A stretch of 64,000 nt of DNA from Marinomonas sp. UCMA 3892. GTDB lineage: Bacteria > Pseudomonadota > Gammaproteobacteria > Pseudomonadales > Marinomonadaceae. Below, piece by piece: positions 37,860-46,315 of this stretch. Below the pieces are notes generated by a model, which was given only the letters and a program-made list of their open reading frames with translations, was not told the DNA's origin and did no database searches. Location: positions 1,283-65,282 of the forward strand of contig NZ_PTXN01000014.1 of assembly GCF_012726345.1 (NCBI RefSeq), in the 5' to 3' direction. The translations under genes were made by a program, and so were the position numbers. The stretch's first letter is position 1, and the number at the start of each line of letters is the position of its first letter.

Positions 37860-38843
37860 ATGAATATTTGTATTGCAGGCGCTGGCGCTATCGGATGCAC
37901 ACTCGCTGCTCGCCTAGCCAAATCAGGCCAAAATGTAAAAGTGCTTGCTAGAGGCGCAACTCTTGAGACTATTAAAAAGAAAGGCATTCATCTCACAGAT
38001 ATTGAAGGCGAACATAGAGTAGACATCGTAGCCTCCAACTCAGCAGAAGAATTAGGCCAGCAAGATCTTATTTTCGTCTGCTGCAAAGCACCAGCTTTAC
38101 CTACCATGTTAGAACTTATAACCCCTATGCTGCATGAAAAAACCATTGTCATTCCAGTGGTAAACGGCATTCCTTGGTGGTATTTCAAAGGCATCGAGGG
38201 ACGTTTTTCTGACGATTACATTCAAGCTATCGACCCAAAAGGCAGCGTCAGTAAATTACTTCCGCAAAATCATCTGATTGGCTGCGTGGTATTTATTACC
38301 GCGTTTAGAAACTCACCAGGCGTCGTCACTTCAACCAACCCTCATCTCATCGTATTTGGTGAAGTCGATCATCAAATGAGTGAACGACTAGAAGAAGTTC
38401 GCAAGGTAATTGAAGATGCTGGAATCGAGGCGCGCGCCACAGACAATATTCGCGACCAGATATGGACCAAAGTGGCTGCAAACATCACTTCCAACCCACT
38501 TTCTGTGGTGACCAAAGGAACACTTGAACAACTCTATGGCGACAAACGACTCAAGCCTCTGGTTCGCAAAATACTTGACGAAGTTTTACTGGTTGCCGCG
38601 GCTTATGGCGCAAGAATTCGTTTCGATCCTCACACCTTTATGGAACTAGGTGCAGGTATGGGCGCAGTTAAAACCTCCATGCTGCAAGACTACGAAGCAG
38701 GCCAGCCCCTAGAGCTTGACGCTATTGGCTACGCCGTCTTAGAGCTGGCAAACAAGGTAGGCATTCCGATGACCGCCACACAACAGCTTTTGGATTTAAC
38801 CCATTTTATTGCGTCACAACCCTACTCTCAGAAACAAGATTAA
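37860..38843 (+). CDS. Ketopantoate reductase family dehydrogenase
   Basis: The 327-residue protein has the ApbA/PanE fold: GAGAIG at 7-12, the CCKA block, and the C-terminal helical domain with DQIWTKVAANITSNPLSV carrying the catalytic Lys. True PanE makes pantoate for CoA synthesis. Here it lies in a catabolic operon between an importer and a class II aldolase, so reduction of another 2-oxoacid is more likely. No shared site with panB or panC is visible. Confidence 0.85.
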   Translation: MNICIAGAGAIGCTLAARLAKSGQNVKVLARGATLETIKKKGIHLTDIEGEHRVDIVASNSAEELGQQDLIFVCCKAPALPTMLELITPMLHEKTIVIPVVNGIPWWYFKGIEGRFSDDYIQAIDPKGSVSKLLPQNHLIGCVVFITAFRNSPGVVTSTNPHLIVFGEVDHQMSERLEEVRKVIEDAGIEARATDNIRDQIWTKVAANITSNPLSVVTKGTLEQLYGDKRLKPLVRKILDEVLLVAAAYGARIRFDPHTFMELGAGMGAVKTSMLQDYEAGQPLELDAIGYAVLELANKVGIPMTATQQLLDLTHFIASQPYSQKQD

Positions 38844-38886
38844 CAACAAAATTGCACAACTTAATAAGTACAATGAGGGACAAAAC

Positions 38887-39648
38887 ATGAGCGATTCAAC
38901 AAAACGACCTACCCACATTAGCGAAGAAGAATGGGCACTTCGCGTTAAATTAGCCCACTGCTACCACCTTATAGACTTTTTTGGCTGGACAGAGACTATT
39001 TTCAATCACATTTCCGCCCGCCTTCCCCACATCGAAGGCGAATACCTAGTTAATCCTTTTGGTTTAAATTACACAGAAATCACTCCAGAAAACCTGATAA
39101 AAGTGGATGTTAATGGCCACAAACTGGATGACTCGCCATATGATGGCAACCCCGCCGGATTTGCACTTCACGGGGCAATTCACGCTGCACGAGAAGACAT
39201 TCATTGCGTCATTCACACCCACACCAACGAAGTGTCTGCGGTCGCAATGAAAAAACAGGGCTTCAGCCATGACAGCTTTTACGGCGCACAACTTTATGGG
39301 CGTGTCGGCTATCATGCTTTTGAAGGCATCACTTTATTTGATGACGAAAAAAGCCGCATGCTAGAGAGCCTAGGACAAAAGCACATTCTTGTGTTACGAA
39401 ATCACGGCATCGCTGTTGGCGAATTCGACATAGAACGTACTTTTTTCCTTTTATGGACAGTGCAGCGCGCTGCAGAAATTCAAGTCACCTCCGGAGCTCT
39501 TGGTGGTGAGGATGTATTACTAGAACAAGGCATTCGCGAAAAGTGCGCAGATTTAACCCAAATGCTGATCAAAGATAGCGGCTTTGCAGACAAATTCTAC
39601 AACGCTATGGTTCGCAAAATGGAAGCTGAAAAAGGCCCCTGCTGGTAG
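38887..39648 (+). CDS. Class II aldolase/adducin family protein
   Basis: The 253-residue protein has a class II aldolase fold, with an N-terminal GWTETIFNHISAR, the metal-binding His pair in VIHTHTNEVSAV and a third His in LRNHGIAVG. Members cleave or decarboxylate sugar acids and related hydroxyacids with a divalent metal. I chose ATG 38887, six bases after GAGGGA; the earlier ATG overlaps the previous gene. The pairing with a ketopantoate-reductase-like enzyme suggests a short hydroxyacid route. Confidence 0.85.
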   Translation: MSDSTKRPTHISEEEWALRVKLAHCYHLIDFFGWTETIFNHISARLPHIEGEYLVNPFGLNYTEITPENLIKVDVNGHKLDDSPYDGNPAGFALHGAIHAAREDIHCVIHTHTNEVSAVAMKKQGFSHDSFYGAQLYGRVGYHAFEGITLFDDEKSRMLESLGQKHILVLRNHGIAVGEFDIERTFFLLWTVQRAAEIQVTSGALGGEDVLLEQGIREKCADLTQMLIKDSGFADKFYNAMVRKMEAEKGPCW

Positions 39649-39680
39649 TAACCCCTCCCCAAAAAAAGACAGCCAACTTT

Positions 39681-39709
39681 ATAGCCAACCAAGAGTTGGC
39701 TATTTTATT
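39681..39709 (+). terminator. Terminator after class II aldolase
   Basis: ATAGCCAAC and GTTGGCTAT flank a five-base loop, followed by TTTATT. It ends the importer operon. Confidence 0.7.
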
Positions 39710-39771
39710 AAATCCTCTTGCTTGTTGTTGCAATTGAGAATCATTATTGATATAAATACTTGATGTTTCAA

Positions 39772-39800
39772 TTGACTAAAAACGTCATGTTTTGTACATT
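39772..39800 (+). promoter_or_regulatory. Sigma-70 promoter of the MarR gene
   Basis: TTGACT and TACATT are separated by 17 bases and lie 30 bases before the gene. The dyad TTCAATTGAC (39767-39776) covers the -35 box, so autorepression is plausible. Confidence 0.55.
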
Positions 39801-39829
39801 CTATCACTTATAAGAAGCAAGGATTTTTA

Positions 39830-40312
39830 ATGACCAGCAAACCTAGAGCTCCACGAAGTCAGCGATATAACCCTGCAAGTGAAGACTTCCACAAAGAAGA
39901 ATTTCCCTTTTACTGGCTAAATCAGGTTCATGGTCGCTATAGTGTAGCTGTTGAAAAAGCACTAAAAAAAGTCAATCTTGATATTCCAAGATGGCGAATC
40001 CTGTTCACTTTAAAAGAGGAAGGCACCTGTAGCGTTTCACAAATCGCCGTACACGCCATAGCTAAACTTCCTACCGTCACAAAAATCATCCAACGCATGA
40101 AGCAAGATGGCCTTGTAGATACAAGGGTAAGAAGTGATGACGGCCGCGTAACAGAGGTCATGATTACTGAAAAAGGCATAGCGGCCGTTGCAGATATCCG
40201 CTTTACCACCAAAGATTTATTCAAGCAAAGCTTCAAAGGCATGACGGAAGCCAAAATACAAAGACTTAACAAATTACTTGAAGAACTGTTCCATAATTTA
40301 CCAGAGCACTAA
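39830..40312 (+). CDS. MarR-family regulator, possible IacR
   Basis: The 160-residue winged-helix protein contains FPFYWLNQVHGRYSVAVEKALK at its start, the recognition helix AKLPTVTKIIQRM, and the wing RSDDGRVTEVMIT. IacR, the repressor of iac operons, is a MarR protein relieved by indole-3-acetate. This is the only MarR gene in the window and shares a short dyad with the iacA promoter. It could instead control the TRAP operon that follows. The ATG follows an AAGGA site. Confidence 0.85.
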   Translation: MTSKPRAPRSQRYNPASEDFHKEEFPFYWLNQVHGRYSVAVEKALKKVNLDIPRWRILFTLKEEGTCSVSQIAVHAIAKLPTVTKIIQRMKQDGLVDTRVRSDDGRVTEVMITEKGIAAVADIRFTTKDLFKQSFKGMTEAKIQRLNKLLEELFHNLPEH

Positions 40313-40358
40313 AACGAAAAATGGAAACACTTCAGACAAACCACTCCTCCCACATTTT

Positions 40359-40413
40359 AACGCACCAAAGTTAGTTTAAACGAGATTTTTGCTCAAACTC
40401 AGTGCGTTTTTTT
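40359..40413 (+). terminator. Terminator after the MarR gene
   Basis: AACGCAC and GTGCGTT arms enclose a second AGTTT/AAACT and GAG/CTC stem, followed by seven T. Confidence 0.6.
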
Positions 40414-40612
40414 GTCTTTTAAATTGCAATCTTTTCAAAAAAATTTCTCTCAATAAATTCCCCCATTTACGCCCCTAGATTAATTAAAGAACGTAAAAAA
40501 ACTATCACAACCAATTGAAATAAAAAGATTTTATTGTTTTTTTAATGTTTTAAAGTCGTCAAATTACACTAATTAAAACTCGAAAAAAAACGTAAATTTA
40601 AAAAAAATCGGG

Positions 40613-40628
40613 TTGGCATAATACTTGA
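40613..40628 (+). promoter_or_regulatory. Possible sigma-54 promoter of the TRAP operon
   Basis: TTGGCATAATACTTGA has the -24 TTGGCA and correct spacing to TTG, but the -12 element reads TTGA instead of TTGC. dctPQM-type operons are often sigma-54 controlled. No sigma-54 activator is present nearby. Confidence 0.3.
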
Positions 40629-40644
40629 GTGCATGAAAATTTAC

Positions 40645-40656
40645 TTGAACATTCAA
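40645..40656. promoter_or_regulatory. Dyad upstream of dctP
   Basis: TTGAA and TTCAA flank CA in a perfect inverted repeat, some 140 bases before dctP. It could be a regulator site, possibly for the MarR protein encoded upstream. Confidence 0.3.
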
Positions 40657-40797
40657 TTAAAAATGTGTTTCTATAAAAATGCATTATGACTCTCTCATGA
40701 GACTCAAATTAAAGTTCAAATAAAAATTATCGCGGATCAAACCGCTAAATGCAGCTCAAACTATCTCTAGATAGTGAGCACCTACGAGGATACCCCA

Positions 40798-41832
40798 ATG
40801 CCTTATAAGCCATTAGTTACTGCGTTTTTCTCATCAATAGCCATCATTGGATCCATGGGAGCAACCGCTTCTTCGGTTCGTCTAGACATTCAAAGCGCTT
40901 GGCCACTTACACTACCTGCCAGCGGCCAAAGCGCTCAGCATCTAGCTGACAGGCTCAAAACCACCTCGGAAGATATCAAAGTAAAGCTTTACTCGGCTGG
41001 AAAATTGGTTCCACCGTTAGAAATCTTTGATGCTGTTCAGCAAGGAACGCTAGATGCAGGTTACACATCACCTTTGTACGTAGCTGGACGATTCCCTGCA
41101 CTACAGCTTTTTGGTGGTGTTCCATTTGGTCCATCAGCACTAGAATATTTAGATTGGATTTATAATGGTGGTGGCTTAGAAATTTGGCGTGATATCTATG
41201 CCAAACAAGGTGTTGTTACCGTTCCATGCGGCCTAATGGATGCGGAAGCAGGCGGCTGGTACAACTTTGAAATCAATAGTACTGATGACTTGAAAGGTAA
41301 AAAAATCCGCTTCGCAGGACTTGCTGGTGAGGTCATGAACAAAGCCGGGGCATCGGTTGTCCTTCTTGGTGGCGGCGATATTTATCCTAACCTAGAGCGT
41401 GGCGTCATAGATGGAACCGAATTCTCTATGCCTGCAATTGACGCCGCTATGGGGTTCGAAAAAGTGGCTAAATATTACTACCTACCTGGCTGGCACCAAC
41501 CCGCTGCGATCAATGAGCTAATCATCAATAAACGCAAATGGGATTCTATGAGCGCAGCACAACAAGGCCTGATAGAAGATACTTGTCGTGAAACTCAACT
41601 ATGGACAGTCTCTTCCACCACTATCGCCAATGCCGACGCTATTCAGAAATTCAAAGCCGCTGGCACTCAAATTAAATCATTTCCTCCCGCCGTTCTCGCC
41701 GCCTTCAAAAAAGGCACTGACGAAGTGTTGAATGAAGAAGCAAATAAAGATGCAGACTTCAAACGTACTTTAGATTCACTCAAGAGCTACCGCCAAAAAG
41801 TATCTATGTGGACAGAATATAAAGGCAATTAA
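40798..41832 (+). CDS. dctP: TRAP transporter solute-binding protein
   Basis: The 344-residue periplasmic protein has a signal peptide (about 1-26) and the DctP fold. The first strand is RLDIQSAWPL, and GKKIRFAGLAGEVMNKAG is the conserved hinge region that contains the carboxylate-binding Arg in this family. The substrate is unknown; LDIQ..WP resembles the branch that binds 2-oxo or hydroxy acids. I chose ATG 40798 with the CGAGGA site, which places the signal peptide at the very start. A hairpin terminator separates it from the membrane subunits, which should raise its yield. Confidence 0.88.
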   Translation: MPYKPLVTAFFSSIAIIGSMGATASSVRLDIQSAWPLTLPASGQSAQHLADRLKTTSEDIKVKLYSAGKLVPPLEIFDAVQQGTLDAGYTSPLYVAGRFPALQLFGGVPFGPSALEYLDWIYNGGGLEIWRDIYAKQGVVTVPCGLMDAEAGGWYNFEINSTDDLKGKKIRFAGLAGEVMNKAGASVVLLGGGDIYPNLERGVIDGTEFSMPAIDAAMGFEKVAKYYYLPGWHQPAAINELIINKRKWDSMSAAQQGLIEDTCRETQLWTVSSTTIANADAIQKFKAAGTQIKSFPPAVLAAFKKGTDEVLNEEANKDADFKRTLDSLKSYRQKVSMWTEYKGN

Positions 41833-41840
41833 GATTTGAT

Positions 41841-41880
41841 AAAACCGAGAAATACATGACGTTTTTCTCGGTTTTATTCT
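41841..41880 (+). terminator. Intra-operon terminator/attenuator after dctP
   Basis: AAAACCGAGAAA and TTTCTCGGTTTT form a perfect 12-base stem ending in TTTT. Lying between dctP and dctQ, it probably stops most transcripts and makes binding protein outnumber the membrane subunits. Confidence 0.75.
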
Positions 41881-41922
41881 TTCACGTCTACTACACAGTC
41901 TTACACAATCGGAGCTATTTTG

Positions 41923-42480
41923 ATGTACACCATAAACTCCATTGCTGACAAAATCGGAGCGTTTTCCGTTGCTGTCGGCAAAGCTGGCTCACTTATTCTG
42001 CCCGTTTTAATAATCACCATCTTGGTAAACGTAATATTACGCTATGCTTTCAATATCGGCTTGGTAGAACTAGAAGAAGTTCAATGGCATCTAAACGCCA
42101 TCGTTGTCATGTCCTGCTTAGCCTATACCTACCAAGTGGATGAACACATTCGTGTCGATATTTTTCATAATAGATTTAGCCCTAAACGTCGCGCATGGGT
42201 CGAGATTCTTGGTATTTTATTTTTGTTTTTCCCTTATACCATTCTCGTTTCATGGCATGCATGGGATATCACCTCTTATTCTTGGTCATTACGAGAAGGC
42301 TCTCCAATGCCTTCTGGATTGCCTGCTCGCTATATTATCAAAGGTGTAATGGCTCTCGGCTTGAGTCTTTTAGTACTGCAAGGCGCTGCAATTCTTCTCC
42401 GCAACGTTGCTTTTTTGATCCAACCCAACGCCGTATCCGCCCCATCTGTACCTGCGAAAAAGGGCTCTCACCATGAATGA
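41923..42480 (+). CDS. dctQ: TRAP transporter small membrane subunit
   Basis: The 185-residue protein has four membrane segments and the DctQ block VELEEVQWHLNAIVVMSCLAYT. The ATG at 41923 follows GGAG by eight bases; a TTG one codon earlier is less likely. It stabilises the large subunit. Its end overlaps dctM by eight bases. Confidence 0.88.
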   Translation: MYTINSIADKIGAFSVAVGKAGSLILPVLIITILVNVILRYAFNIGLVELEEVQWHLNAIVVMSCLAYTYQVDEHIRVDIFHNRFSPKRRAWVEILGILFLFFPYTILVSWHAWDITSYSWSLREGSPMPSGLPARYIIKGVMALGLSLLVLQGAAILLRNVAFLIQPNAVSAPSVPAKKGSHHE

Positions 42481-43810
42481 GTTATTTGTTTTTCTACTGT
42501 TTTCAGCCTTTATGCTTATTCTGTTTTCAGGCTTTCCTGTTGCCTTTGTCTTAGGTGGCGTCGGCGTATTATTTGCCACGTTGGGCAGTATCCTTGTGTC
42601 ATTTGATATCTATGATGTAGCAGAGCTGCGCACCATAGGTTTTGTCGCCAATAGGACGTTTTCAACCATTTCCAGCTACTCACTAATCCCTATGTCGATG
42701 TTTATTTTTATGGGATACATGCTTGATCGCTCTGGTATTGCCGAACGTTTAATTGAAGCAATGCGTCGCGTTTTAGGTAAAACACCAGGTGGATTGGCTA
42801 TCGCTGTAGTTCTGATCGGTGTTGTGCTTGCAGCATCTACTGGCATAATTGGCGCATCAGTCGTTCTGCTTTCCACTATTGCCCTACCAACTATGTTTAA
42901 AGCAGGTTACGCGAAATGGATCAGCGCAGGCACAGTTGGAGCAACTGGCTGTCTTGGCATTCTTGTTCCACCCTCTATCATGCTGGTTGTGATGGGCGAT
43001 CAATTACGTATTCCTGTAGGCGACCTTTTTATGGGCGCAATCATACCTGGATTATTACTAGCCACCAGCTTCGTACTTTTTATCTTTATTTATGCCCTAA
43101 TCAAACCTTCCACTATGCCAAAAGTCGCCTTCGCTGAAGAAAGCGGCGTCAGCAAATTCGACATTATTCGAGACATTTCTAAAGCGCTGTTCGCACCATT
43201 AGTCTTGGTTTTAGCCGTATTGGGTTCCATCATTGCGGGCATCGCTTCACCTACGGAAGCTTCTGGGATTGGCGCGGCTGGTGCCACCTTTTTAGCTTGG
43301 AGTTCTGGTCGACTAAAATGGCAGGATTTACGTATCGTCTGTTATCAAACAGGTCGATCTGTCGCCTTCTTATATGCACTTATTTTTGGTGCGTCCTGTT
43401 TCTCGGTAGTCTTACGTGGTTACGGCGGCGATGAGGTTATTGAAAGTGCCCTGCATGCTTTACCACTCAGCCCAGAAGGCGTGTTGTTCTGTGTTATTTT
43501 AATCATCTTTTTATTAGGCTTTTTCCTAGACTGGATGGAAATCGTCTTAATCGTCGCACCTCTGGTGATGCCAATTTTAGTGAATTTTGGCTTCGATCCT
43601 GTTTGGGTCGCGATTCTTATGGCCTTGTGTTTACAGACTTCTTTTTTGACACCGCCCGTTGGCATGGCGTTGTTCTATATAAGAAGCGCAGCAAGTGGCA
43701 TCAGCATGGCAGAGATATATAAGGGCGCGATTCCCTTCGTACTGCTGCAATTACTGACGCTTGCCATCGTTGCCCTTTACCCGTCCTTGGTTACTTGGCT
43801 ACCGAACTAA
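42473..43810 (+). CDS. dctM: TRAP transporter large membrane subunit
   Basis: The 445-residue protein has about twelve membrane segments and conserved DctM motifs: SYSLIPMSMFIFMGYML, TGCLGILVPPSIMLVVMG and TSFLTPPVGMALFYI. It carries the sodium-coupled transport path. The start lies inside the dctQ end, indicating coupled translation. A strong terminator follows. Confidence 0.9.
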   Translation: MNELFVFLLFSAFMLILFSGFPVAFVLGGVGVLFATLGSILVSFDIYDVAELRTIGFVANRTFSTISSYSLIPMSMFIFMGYMLDRSGIAERLIEAMRRVLGKTPGGLAIAVVLIGVVLAASTGIIGASVVLLSTIALPTMFKAGYAKWISAGTVGATGCLGILVPPSIMLVVMGDQLRIPVGDLFMGAIIPGLLLATSFVLFIFIYALIKPSTMPKVAFAEESGVSKFDIIRDISKALFAPLVLVLAVLGSIIAGIASPTEASGIGAAGATFLAWSSGRLKWQDLRIVCYQTGRSVAFLYALIFGASCFSVVLRGYGGDEVIESALHALPLSPEGVLFCVILIIFLLGFFLDWMEIVLIVAPLVMPILVNFGFDPVWVAILMALCLQTSFLTPPVGMALFYIRSAASGISMAEIYKGAIPFVLLQLLTLAIVALYPSLVTWLPN

Positions 43811-43816
43811 GCACTC

Positions 43817-43853
43817 ACAACCTTCCTCCGTCACGAGGAAGGTTGTCTCTTTT
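43817..43853 (+). terminator. Terminator after dctM
   Basis: ACAACCTTCCTC and GAGGAAGGTTGT form a perfect 12-base stem with a six-base loop, followed by CTCTTTT. Confidence 0.8.
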
Positions 43854-43855
43854 GA

Positions 43856-44197
43856 TCAGTCAGCTAAGAACTCATCCACTGCTGCCAATGCTTGTGTACC
43901 GTAAATAACGGCCGGACCACCGCCCATCATGAGTGCAACGTTAATGGTTTCAATCAGCTCTTCTCGAGTAGCGCCCGCGCGAAGTGCCGCTTTGGCATGA
44001 GAAGCAATACAACCGTCACAACGTGAAGCAATGCCGATGCTTAGTGCCATCATTTCTTTTACCTTGACTGCCAATGCGCCCTCTTCCATGGCGGCTTTGT
44101 GCATAGCCATAAATCCATCTAGTATCTCGGGAGAGGATTTACGGTATTCACGGGCAAAGGCATTTTGGTCTTTATTGATTTCTTTATAGCTTTTCAT
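43856..44197 (-). CDS. Carboxymuconolactone decarboxylase (AhpD-like) family protein
   Basis: The 113-residue all-helical protein has the CMD fold with the redox motif RCDGCIASHAKAAL, where Cys-x2-Cys and His follow AhpD. This points to a disulfide reductase or peroxidase role rather than decarboxylation. It is a lone gene, convergent with dctM. The ATG is followed by KSYKEIN. Confidence 0.85.
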   Translation of the reverse strand: MKSYKEINKDQNAFAREYRKSSPEILDGFMAMHKAAMEEGALAVKVKEMMALSIGIASRCDGCIASHAKAALRAGATREELIETINVALMMGGGPAVIYGTQALAAVDEFLAD

Positions 44198-44321
44198 GGT
44201 TCACCTTAATTAGACTTAACATTAGATAAACCTAATTTAAAGTGAAATATAAATAGAAGATAGCATCGGTTAATAAAAGACTGATCTACCGCAAGATAAA
44301 AAAACACCGACTCTATCGTGA

Positions 44322-44720
44322 TTAAGCCGTCCACTCGCGGTTTTGCAATACCACTCGATAACCGTCTAGGTCTTCAAAGGTTTTGCCGACGTCGTCCCAA
44401 TAATCATTGTAGGATGGCACATGCACAAAGCCTGCTGTTTGCATCTGTTCACAACATTCTTCCCATACTTGCGCATCGGTAAAATAAAAGATGAGTAAAT
44501 TGTCTTGCGTAGGCGCTTTACCGACAGTCGTGCCTTTGTGGTGGGTGAATTCTAAGTGGTAGTTATGCTGTTCATGACCGACGATAGAGCCATCGAAGCC
44601 ATTATGACCTTCGAAGCTACCGAGCAGCTTGAAACCCAGGCCATTAACATACATGTCGGTGATTTTAGCTAGGTTGTCAGTTGGTCTTGCGACACGCATT
44701 TTTGCGGTCTTCGGGATCAT
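44322..44720 (-). CDS. VOC-family (glyoxalase/dioxygenase-like) protein
   Basis: The 132-residue protein has two beta-alpha-beta3 repeats typical of the vicinal-oxygen-chelate fold, with ARPTDNLAKITDMYVNGLGF at the start and DLDGYRVVLQNREW at the end. Candidate metal ligands are His in EFTHHKG and Glu in TFEDLDGYRV. I chose ATG 44720, six bases after GGAG. A TTG-start extension would add 14 residues. No partner genes are present. Confidence 0.8.
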   Translation of the reverse strand: MIPKTAKMRVARPTDNLAKITDMYVNGLGFKLLGSFEGHNGFDGSIVGHEQHNYHLEFTHHKGTTVGKAPTQDNLLIFYFTDAQVWEECCEQMQTAGFVHVPSYNDYWDDVGKTFEDLDGYRVVLQNREWTA

Positions 44721-44889
44721 AAAATGCTCCATATTCTTGGTTGATTTAAAGTTTAGCGCCAAGAAATTCAGGAGAAATCGGATTCACCACGCAACACATC
44801 TTCCTTGACTAGCCAAGAAGCCTACTACAAGACTTTTATGAGAATCCATAATCGTCACGCTATATTCGGTATATGAATCAATTCGCTGA

Positions 44890-45120
44890 TTAGAACCAGC
44901 TTTGTATTTTTTTCTTATCAGGAATCGAGCCGTAATGTACGACAACTTCGTCAATCACTACCGCTGGTGTGCTCATTACGCCATAACTCATAATGACTTC
45001 GGCGCTGGTTTCTTTCTCTACATTCACTGGCACTTCGTTTTCCGCGGCGATAGCTTTAATAAGCTCAGCCGTTTTCACACATTTACTGCAACCACTGCCC
45101 AGTACTTTGACTTGTTTCAT
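44890..45120 (-). CDS. Small thioredoxin-fold redox protein (CSKC)
   Basis: The 76-residue protein has a glutaredoxin-like fold with Cys-Ser-Lys-Cys at 11-14 and the cis-proline block VMSTPAVVID. Such redox-active disulfide proteins travel with ArsP/DUF318-type permeases. It starts 28 bases after the permease stop and belongs to the same transcript. It may reduce or hand over a thiol-bound metalloid or substrate. Confidence 0.88.
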   Translation of the reverse strand: MKQVKVLGSGCSKCVKTAELIKAIAAENEVPVNVEKETSAEVIMSYGVMSTPAVVIDEVVVHYGSIPDKKKIQSWF

Positions 45121-45147
45121 TTGATTGTTCCTTTTTTAATTAGCGTT

Positions 45148-46134
45148 TCAGTTAACAAGATTCAAAATCCAACCCACTAAAGTGAAGGACAAAAGTAGCA
45201 TCGCAAAAATGATAGTGAGCAATTTCCATGTCATCACTTGTTTAAGCAGGATAAATTCTGGAAAGCTGGCCGCGACAGCGCTCATGCAAAACGCCATAGT
45301 GGTACCGATTGGCAGACCTTTGGTAATCAAGCTTTCCATGATGGGAATCACGCCTGTGGCATTTGAATAAAGCGGAATACCAAGCAACACCGCCAAAGGC
45401 ACAGACCACCATTGGCCATCGCCAAGATTGCCTTCTAGCCAAGACACTGGCACATAACCATGCAAGGCTGCACCAAGACCAACACCAATAAAAACCCATT
45501 TCCACACTCGCGAGAAAATATTCCACAGCTCATTCTTAGCAAAGTCATGTCGCTCACGAAAAGACAGCGTTGGTTTTGCGACAGAATCACCATCTAAGTC
45601 AGCGACAGGGGTTGCCGATTGATAGGCTTTTAAAGCAAAAGGCTGCAACATTTTTTCAGCTCGAATGAGGTCAAGAAATACGCCACCCAAGATACCAACC
45701 GCCATACCAACCAAAACGTACATAAAGGTGATTTGCCAGCCAACCAAACTGAGCAGTAACAAGACAGCGACTTCGTTAATCAACGGTGAGGTCAATAGAA
45801 ACGACATGGTAATGCCGACAGGAATGCCCGCCGAGGTAAAACCGAGAAAAACAGGAATGCTTGAACAAGAGCAAAATGGCGTGATGGCGCCGAAGATAGA
45901 TCCTGTTAAATAGCCAATAAAACGATTTTTGCTAGCGAGATAATCTCGCACTCGTTCAATATTGAGCGACGCACGTAACAGCGCAATAAAATAGATCATG
46001 ATAACCAAGAGGAAAAAAATCTTGGTGGTATCTTCGATGAAGAAATGTACCGCATCACCAAGTTTCGAATTCGGTGACAAGCCAAATAATATGAAGGTGA
46101 GCCAATCTGCTAAATCAGTAAAAATAGCCAGCAT
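45148..46134 (-). CDS. ArsP/DUF318-type permease
   Basis: The 328-residue membrane protein has about eight to ten segments and the motif AITPFCSCSSIPVFLGFTSAG, which gives this family its paired cysteines. ArsP members export trivalent organoarsenicals; related DUF318 permeases have no assigned substrate. The partner is a small CSKC thioredoxin-like protein. No arsR-type gene sits here, but a palindrome lies upstream (46165-46187). Confidence 0.85.
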   Translation of the reverse strand: MLAIFTDLADWLTFILFGLSPNSKLGDAVHFFIEDTTKIFFLLVIMIYFIALLRASLNIERVRDYLASKNRFIGYLTGSIFGAITPFCSCSSIPVFLGFTSAGIPVGITMSFLLTSPLINEVAVLLLLSLVGWQITFMYVLVGMAVGILGGVFLDLIRAEKMLQPFALKAYQSATPVADLDGDSVAKPTLSFRERHDFAKNELWNIFSRVWKWVFIGVGLGAALHGYVPVSWLEGNLGDGQWWSVPLAVLLGIPLYSNATGVIPIMESLITKGLPIGTTMAFCMSAVAASFPEFILLKQVMTWKLLTIIFAMLLLSFTLVGWILNLVN

Positions 46135-46164
46135 CGTATTTCTCTTATTTGACGTTACCTTATA

Positions 46165-46187
46165 GTGAATTCACAAAGGTTACCTTT
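46165..46187. promoter_or_regulatory. Palindromic operator candidate upstream of the permease
   Basis: GTGAATTCAC (46165-46174) is a perfect 10-base palindrome directly followed by AAAGGT-T-ACCTTT (46175-46187). The two dyads lie about 30-50 bases before the permease start, where a repressor or MerR-like activator would sit. Confidence 0.45.
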
Positions 46188-46250
46188 CACCCTACTCCGA
46201 TGCTCGTAACAAGACTATGAATGCTTTGCTATTAACTGACCGAGATCAAA

Positions 46251-46276
46251 TAAAAAAAGCAACCATGAGGTCGCTT
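46251..46276 (-). terminator. Terminator after the truncated haemoglobin gene
   Basis: Read leftward, AAGCGACC and GGTTGCTT flank TCAT and are followed by seven T. It closes the three-gene envelope operon. Confidence 0.65.
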
Positions 46277-46315
46277 TCGAATAGGTGGTTTTAAAATCGA
46301 CTCTCATGAGGCTAT

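Larger units (their letters stand above)
40414..40797. other. AT-rich leader region of the TRAP operon
   Basis: With the terminator before it this makes a 485-base gap. It holds the sigma-54-like sequence at 40613-40628 and the TTGAA/TTCAA dyad at 40645-40656. No small gene was seen. Confidence 0.5.

Noticed and set aside
37860-38843. Pantothenate biosynthesis role for the ketopantoate reductase
   Set aside because: Neighbours are an importer and a class II aldolase; no panB or panC is near, so a catabolic role fits better.
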